Source: Synura sp. LO234KE
Taxonomy: Eukaryota > Sar > Synurophyceae > Synurales > Mallomonadaceae
Assembly (NCBI GenBank): GCA_015143735.1
Contig: VKHC01000276.1
Span: 1-13,917, forward strand
Direction: 5' to 3'
DNA length: 13,917 bases
The notes beneath the pieces are model-generated. The model saw only the letters and a program-made list of their open reading frames with translations, did not search any database and was not told the origin of the DNA. The position numbers and the translations under genes were made by a program. Position 1 is the stretch's first letter. Every line of letters starts with the position of its first letter. Shown here in pieces: positions 9,384 to 13,917 of the stretch.

Positions 9384-9492
9384 TCAGGCTCTCAACTCGT
9401 CGGAGATATGGGATCGCTGGGCCCCTGCTTACATTCCGGAAGAGGATGGATCTTGTTAATGCAAAACCGAGGTTACGTCAGTTAATGATCTT
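9358..9492 (+). repeat. Left arm of inverted duplication
   Basis: This 135-bp segment is the near-exact reverse complement of 9566-9702: about 7-8 substitutions and one 2-base gap by eye. Read on the plus strand it encodes LVLPQALNSSEIWDRWAPAY, matching the minus-strand product of the right arm. The codon at 9385-9387 is CAG, where the right arm has TAG. The 2-base gap shifts this copy to a TAA a few codons later. The 73-bp spacer (9493-9565) is single-copy. Confidence 0.92.
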
Positions 9493-9565
9493 TAAAAGAA
9501 CGTTTTCAGCGGCAAACACTGTATAATCAATTGCCCTGGGCTAAGAAGCCATCATAGCGAACAGT

Positions 9566-9702
9566 AAGATCATCAACTGACGTAACCTCGGTTTTGCATT
9601 AACAAGATCCATCTCTTCTTCTGGAATGTAAGCAGGGGCCCAGCTATCCCATATCTCCGACGAGTTGATAGCCTAAGGAAGCGCGAGTGGGGACATTGTA
9701 CT
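9566..9702 (-). repeat. Right arm of inverted duplication, inside P-loop gene
   Basis: This arm sits in the reading frame of the P-loop NTPase remnant and is continuous with coding sequence on both sides. It is therefore the likely source, and 9358-9492 the inverted copy. A transcript across both arms could fold into a long near-perfect stem with a 73-nt loop. Confidence 0.92.
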
Positions 9703-10525
9703 ACCAGAGGACGTAGCTCCCAGAACCAGGACATCAAGCGATGACATCACTAAATCCTTAACTATAAGATTTTCGGAAATCACTAAATCCTTCTTCAGCA
9801 ACATGCAGTTTTCTAGATACGTCGGATGGGTTAACAGAGCCTCTCTTAGTGTAGCGTCAATGTCCTTGTTACCATTGGGATCTCCCAGCTCATCTTGTAG
9901 CCGCAGAGACTCGTCCATCAACATAACGAATTTATCTACCTTCCTCCCCCCTCGTCCTCCCTCCCTCGCGCGACATTGATTCACAATAAACTCCACACAC
10001 TTCGTTATCAGTAACTCAGGTTTCTCGTATATTAAAAACCTCGTCGATAGATATACCCCATGAGTGATCAACATATCATATGCGTTGTCGAAGGATATGT
10101 AATAGTGCATTGAGATGATGCGGGAGACGATGTTAATGGCGTACTCCATATTCACTTGCTCTCTCGAGGAGTATCTATCATCGGTAGTCAACGGGCGTTC
10201 GATATCATTCCAACAATAATTGAACGTGATTGCAACACAAAGTAAAGTGGCAGTATTCCTTAGCTCCTTCTAAAGTTCGACTAAGTAACGGGTCTTCCCC
10301 TTCCCACTCCCAACACGATTGCCCGCAAAGGAATATTCCTAGATTCCAATCTTATATCTCGTGATTTTATGATAATACTCGCTTCCTTGATGTTCAGACC
10401 AAGAGCAGGGTGCTTAGATGTTCTCGTCGGTGAGGACATTATTGTAAAATCAACCGAATCTACATCACTGGGATTCTTCTCTCCAAGCATCTTTTGAAAC
10501 ATCGTCGTGTAATTCTCGGATACTC

Positions 10526-10741
10526 CTGCATAAAATTGAGAACAGATTTAAAAAGTCGCGTTCATGAAGTTATAAATAACCGAAGTCTAAGTGTTGATTC
10601 AAATAAGCCCTAATCCTATAAATAAGACCGCTGTTGACAGCTAATTTCTTATCAAGAATAGTACGAAAGTGTGTGACACTTGCGAATCATCTAGTGTCTT
10701 ACAAGTCCCAACGATAAATCAGAAATCAATTTAAAAAATAC
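10526..10741 (-). other. Spliceosomal intron, 216 bp
   Basis: On the minus strand the intron begins GTATTTTTTAAATTG after CTCAAG and ends with the pyrimidine-rich TCTGTTCTCAATTTTATGCAG before GA-GTA-TCC. It is AT-rich and has stops in all frames. GT-AG ends, a pyrimidine-rich tract before the acceptor and matching phase on both sides support a real intron. The gene was therefore once a normal spliced host-type gene and not a processed copy. Confidence 0.6.
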
Positions 10742-10829
10742 CTTGAGCAGAATCTGCCCCATCGACACTCTTGCTGATATACGATCGCTGCGGATACGTC
10801 CGGGGGTGCCGATGCTGATTACGATCCAT
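10742..10829 (-). other. Exon 1 of the P-loop gene
   Basis: The exon is 88 nt: ATG at 10829-10827, 29 codons and one extra base, starting MDRNQHRHPRTYP. It ends at CTCAAG followed by GTATTT, a strong donor. The one leftover base joins two bases of exon 2 to make a Gly codon, so the phase matches the exon 2 frame. The other long frame here (10691-10906) starts earlier but reads through the donor and does not match the exon 2 phase, so I prefer this start. Confidence 0.55.
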
Positions 10830-12130
10830 TTTGTGAATGCAATGCAAACAAAATGCTTTTTGACATTGTCAAATATAAGAACGCCATCACTCACTGAGAT
10901 TCTCATCTGGTAGAAACTTGTCGTGAATATTATAAAGCTCCACTACAGTGCCTTAAGAAAAGTAATTGTACTCATCGTAAAACTTCAAACGCTACTACTA
11001 CAAAATTCAGTTGCCAGTGGTTACGTGAATTATTGTGCACTGACAAGTGCATTCAGGGCAGGGGATGTGCACCAGGATCACGTTGCAACTGTACAGTTTT
11101 TAAGATGGACGAGAATATAAATATTCGTATCGTAGCCTCTCAAGAAAGCACTCTGATTTTTCATGTTTGAAATATTGTTTGTGAATCTGCTTGGGGATAG
11201 CCGTGGCAACGGAGGGATTAGATAGAATTGGCGAAGGAATGTATTCTTGGTTAATTTTATCACCAATATATTGCTTGTCAGGGACTGAAACCTAGACTTT
11301 TGCTTGCTAATGTTGCTGGGTCAACGAGAGAGAGGTTCATATTTCTATTAAGATATTTATGTGCTTGAAAGCCTTTTGTGTAGGTTTTCCTCTGTCCTGT
11401 ATGTGAAAGTACGAAATAAATGGAAATTTGTAAACGGCCTTCGATTACAGCAACTCCTCGTGATACTTGCTATACGAGCTAAGATTGGGTGAATTAAATT
11501 CACTGCTTCTGTTCGTCATCATAACTCTTATCTGTATTGGACATACCGAACTTGCAGGTATCGAGGTAGCGAAGTGTGAATGCTCATAAGGGTCTCCAAT
11601 GTAATATTAAAACATCTATTTCCCTGTTGCGATGAATTATCTTAGTCAGAAAAAAATTTAACATAACGGAACATAATATAATTACTATATTGAAGTGTGG
11701 TCACATACTGGTCTCTGCTAAAAATGATTCTGGTGTGGTAGAGGAAAGGTAAGACTTTGTCCATGTAGAAATTATTCGTATATATTTTGGTTTTCTTTCT
11801 TAGATTTTCTTGCGGAGCTTATGCAGGGGAGAATAGTTAGGTGGTTTGAAGTAAGGACACTGATCTTTGCGGACTGTGATATTGCAGTAATACTTTCTGA
11901 CATTTCTACAGTGTAGCGCATATGTTAAACATTAACTCTCATGATAACCTCAAGTATTAGGTTAACTGCGCTCTTAAATATGAAAATGGATCGTTCTGTG
12001 GCCTTACATTAGTATGATTATGACGAACCTAAGTGTCATATTTTGGTGATACTAAAGTAAAACTTAATATGTGAAAAAAATTCTTTTTGTAAAGTATTAC
12101 TAAAGTATGTTACTAAATTACACCGAAATT
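10830..12130. other. AT-rich intergenic stretch, no gene seen
   Basis: Only short open frames without recognisable content on either strand. There are many T-rich and A-rich runs (for example 11641-11690 and 12050-12120). The part just right of 10829 would hold the promoter of the minus-strand P-loop gene; I see only a weak TATATTT-like run and nothing I can call with confidence. Confidence 0.45.
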
Positions 12131-12166
12131 CTGTATGTCGAAGGAGCTGGTTGAGCAGTTTTCTCA

Positions 12167-13081
12167 TTGACGTATCCAACTGTAACCCATGTTGCGCTGC
12201 GGCACTATGTACCCATGACATTCTTGAATCGGTCCGAGTGCAGGTGCTTCCTAGGCTTTTCCAGCCACCAAGCCTCTGGCATTCCGCCCTTTTCAGTGCA
12301 CTGCGCAAATTGCGGCCGTCCGCGGGCAGCACCCGCAAGGCTTTCTAGCACATTTCACACTTGCTCATGAGCAAATGATCGAGAGCATATTGGAGAACCC
12401 ATATGATGTCCCGTGGATGGAACTCATCCTCCCGCTCTGGGCGCAAATGTTGAAGTTCGTGGAGGAGGCCTGGCAGCTAGGAGACGCACATAAGGACATG
12501 GTCCCTCGTGCAGATTATCGCCCTCTCCTCACCCCGATCATGTTGCAGCCAAGGAGAAACGCTCACAGGATGGATGGTACACTGTCATTGGTGACACGCC
12601 ACGTGAGCTCCCCAATACCATCTCTGCGGCACCTTCTAAATGCCTCACCATCTGCCCGCTTGCTACAATGAACTACGACCCTGTAGGCGCTGTAGGGGCG
12701 GTAGTAGACGGGTGGACCTCTCCGCATGCAATTTCCTCGCTCTTTTCTCTAATTTCCAATAGGAGTTATTCTAGGAGGTTCGGTCGGTCCCTATTTCGTC
12801 TCTTACGGCCACTAGCTAACGTAGATGATAGCGCTAGACGCCAACGCGGTCCCACGTCTCCTCGTTCCACGCAATATAGAATGGCTGCTCAAAGCACCGC
12901 CTCCTCCTCTCATCCCCTTCCAGTTGATTGGGGATGTCGTGGCATACTAACCCACCCCGGGGGAGGAACATCCCTTTCCCTGCCTCGGGCATGCGGCCTC
13001 CTTCACACCTTGCTTCCCCTGCCCCTACTCGGTAAAAAAGACATTAGCCCTTCGGCTCATAAGAAATGGTTATATACTTAG
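12167..13081 (+). pseudogene. Decayed coding remnant with zinc-knuckle-like spacing, possible non-LTR ORF1
   Basis: Plus strand. The first frame gives ALRHYVPMTFLN, then CRCFLGFSSHQASG and SVHCANCGRPRAAPA. This resembles the tandem zinc knuckles (C..C...GH....C, then C..C....H) in ORF1 of R1/jockey-like non-LTR elements, with several ligands lost. The frame hits TGA at 12368-12370. A second frame (about 12350-12530) looks helical (SILENPYDVPWMELILPLWA). The first frame then resumes with KEKRSQDGWYTVIGDTPREL and stays open to TAG... or TAG-like decay is not seen; it ends at 13079-13081. From about 12700 the product is low-complexity Ser/Leu/Pro-rich and may be non-coding. No reverse transcriptase follows. 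A host zinc-knuckle pseudogene is an alternative. Confidence 0.33.
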
Positions 13082-13482
13082 TTTAGTCATGGTGATGTCT
13101 GGAAGCTTGCGTCTGACTTCTCGTTCATCTCGCTCATGTCTCGTCTTTGTAATAAATAAGAACTACTGGATTTTCGGCAATATTACTAGATTAAAACTTA
13201 ACATTTTAAAGTTTTACTAATCTCCTCTACGGGAGTGCCACTTGAGCTTAAGTACCAAAATTCTGTAGCCATCGCGCCGATTCGTGAATTCTAAAACTTT
13301 TAAAGTGATACTTTAGAAAACTTTGTGAGTGGGTACTTTTCTGGAAATTTAGGAACACGTTTTTGCTCACTAACGTACAATATAGTCGTCTATAGTATTT
13401 CTTGTTGGTGCACTGATCATCTTTTGCTGTCCCCTTTCTCCTCCTCTTGGCACTGGGGACAACATTCATCGGTGGGATAAAC
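13082..13482. other. Spacer before the 14-bp array
   Basis: No supported plus-strand gene. It contains the body of a doubtful minus-strand frame (13248-13517), whose start lies in the edge of the tandem array. The rest is AT-rich. Confidence 0.4.
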
Positions 13483-13517
13483 GCCGGACTATAGCCGTAA
13501 CCGCTATAGCCGTACAC
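13248..13517 (-). CDS. Doubtful ORF with Tyr/Gly/Ser start and basic patch
   Basis: This is an 89-codon minus-strand frame from a GTG. It opens YGYSGYGYSPAFIPPMN, derived from the edge of the tandem array, followed by SAKRRRKGTAKDD, a classic-looking basic nuclear-localisation patch, and an ordinary tail. Upstream the frame continues for a few codons (ending in TTGYSPV) and then meets a TAG. The array unit is 14 bp, so the frame rotates and a long repeat protein is not encoded. It may be an exon from whose end the array grew, or a chance ORF. Confidence 0.2.
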   Translation of the reverse strand: MYGYSGYGYSPAFIPPMNVVPSAKRRRKGTAKDDQCTNKKYYRRLYCTLVSKNVFLNFQKSTHSQSFLKYHFKSFRIHESARWLQNFGT

Positions 13518-13917
13518 CGGACTATAGCCCGTAGTATAGTCACTAGGCTAAGATACCGCTGGCTATACTTCCGCTATACCCGGTAGTCTATACACGGTGG
13601 GCTATAGAACCATGCTATAAGCGGAAGGCTATGACCCGAGAGGCTATACCCGGTGTGCTATTACCGGTGTGGCTATACACGGTGGGCTATACCCGGTGGG
13701 CTATAACCGGAGTGGTTATAACCGTTGGCTATACCCGGTGTGCTATACCCGGAGTGGCTATAACCGATGGCTATACCCGGTGGGCTGTCCCGGTGGGCTA
13801 TACCCGGTGAGCTATAGCCGGTGAGCTATAGCCGGTGAGCTATACCCGGTGGGCTACACCCGGTGAGCTATAGCCGGTGGGCTATACCCGGTGGGCTGTC
13901 CCGGTGGGCTATAACCG
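13483..13917 (+). repeat. 14-bp tandem array (satellite or minisatellite), runs off the window
   Basis: About thirty copies of a unit near GGCTATACCCGGTG. Copies are 13-15 bp; left-edge copies (13483-13620) are degenerate, and copies become more uniform to the right. Variants include GGCTATAGCCGGTGA and GGCTGTCCCGGTGG. The block GGCTATACCCGG-TGGGCTGTCCC recurs at 13769 and 13880, so there is a 111-bp higher-order period of about eight units. A unit length that is not a multiple of three argues against coding. Confidence 0.93.

Larger units (their letters stand above)
9478..10829 (-). pseudogene. P-loop NTPase, Crinkler/RHS-type, spliced and broken
   Basis: This is the remnant of an ATP/GTP-binding protein. 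After a short first exon and an intron, exon 2 holds a strand-like stretch (IPLRAIVLG). Next comes a Walker A-like glycine loop ending G-K-T (about 10310-10291) in VGSGKGKTRYLVEL, then TLLCVAITFN (T-F-N near 10226). Walker B is FVMLMDES, with Asp-Glu at 9915-9910. ATSSGSTMSPLALP and a P-R-A-I-D motif (9540-9526) complete the series. This order (Walker A, I-T-F-N, Walker B, S-G...L-x-L-P, P-R-A-[IL]) is what I know from the NTPase module of Crinkler/RHS-type proteins; the family call is recognition from memory. Breaks: a frameshift near 10305-10312 between the exon 2 start and the Walker A loop, and TAGs at 10272-10270, 9675-9673 and 9543-9541. The frame ends at TGA 9480-9478, inside the left inverted arm. 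A generic STAND or AAA-like ATPase is the alternative. Confidence 0.65.

Noticed and set aside
10691-10906. 71-codon minus-strand ORF starting at MRISVS
   Set aside because: It runs through the strong splice donor, and its phase does not match exon 2; the frame starting at 10829 does.
12036-12338. 100-codon minus-strand ORF
   Set aside because: Overlaps the zinc-knuckle-like remnant in antisense; its 3' half is AT-rich low-complexity sequence.
1-13917. An intact new defence or mobile system
   Set aside because: Every recognisable gene is broken by stops or frameshifts; what is notable is the family, the inverted duplication and the stop pattern, not a working system.

Overview
The window is nuclear DNA from a eukaryote and is gene-poor and full of decayed coding sequence. 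The evidence is a complete but broken Ty1/copia-type LTR retrotransposon, a second broken gene with a consensus GT-AG intron, and two minisatellites; no bacterial operon structure is visible. I cannot name the organism. The copia-type Pol has the divergent look (R-P-D-G, S-S-P-T-V, H/R-V-D-D style motifs) that I associate with elements of algae, oomycetes and aquatic animals. The second gene resembles the Crinkler/RHS class of P-loop proteins, known from oomycetes, fungi, algae and some animals.

Layout. 1-1601: flank with no convincing gene; one weak minus-strand ORF (716-994) and one hairpin (1451-1516). 1607-7352: the retrotransposon, flanked by a near-matching 5-bp duplication (1602-1606 CAGTG, 7353-7357 CAGTA). 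It has a 5' LTR (1607-1998), Gag (from 2018), protease, integrase, an acidic linker, reverse transcriptase and RNase H (to 6907), a polypurine tract (6929-6939) and a 3' LTR (6940-7352) with an internal ~35-bp tandem duplication. The coding part carries about seven frameshifts and seven in-frame stops, so it is not autonomous as read. 7780-8190: a pyrimidine-rich ~20-bp minisatellite. 8191-9101: no gene seen.

9102-10829, minus strand: the remains of a spliced P-loop NTPase. A short first exon (10742-10829), a 216-bp intron (10526-10741) and a second exon carry a Walker A loop, a T-F-N motif, a Walker B M-D-E and a P-R-A-I motif, interrupted by one frameshift and three TAG codons. A ~135-bp segment of this gene is also present inverted only 73 bp away (arms 9358-9492 and 9566-9702). 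An open stretch at 9102-9383 on the minus strand is probably the C-terminal part.

10830-12130: AT-rich, no gene seen. 12167-13081: a plus-strand remnant with zinc-knuckle-like cysteine/histidine spacing, perhaps ORF1 of a non-LTR retrotransposon. 13483 to the end: a 14-bp tandem array with a 111-bp higher-order period, running out of the window.

The most interesting points are the P-loop gene with its inverted partial duplicate, and the stop-codon pattern. All ten in-frame stops that I could place in the two main broken genes are TAG or TAA, none is TGA, and at one TAG the inverted duplicate has CAG (Gln). That fits either C-to-T decay of Gln codons or a host code in which TAR is read as Gln; the frameshifts favour decay or assembly error.
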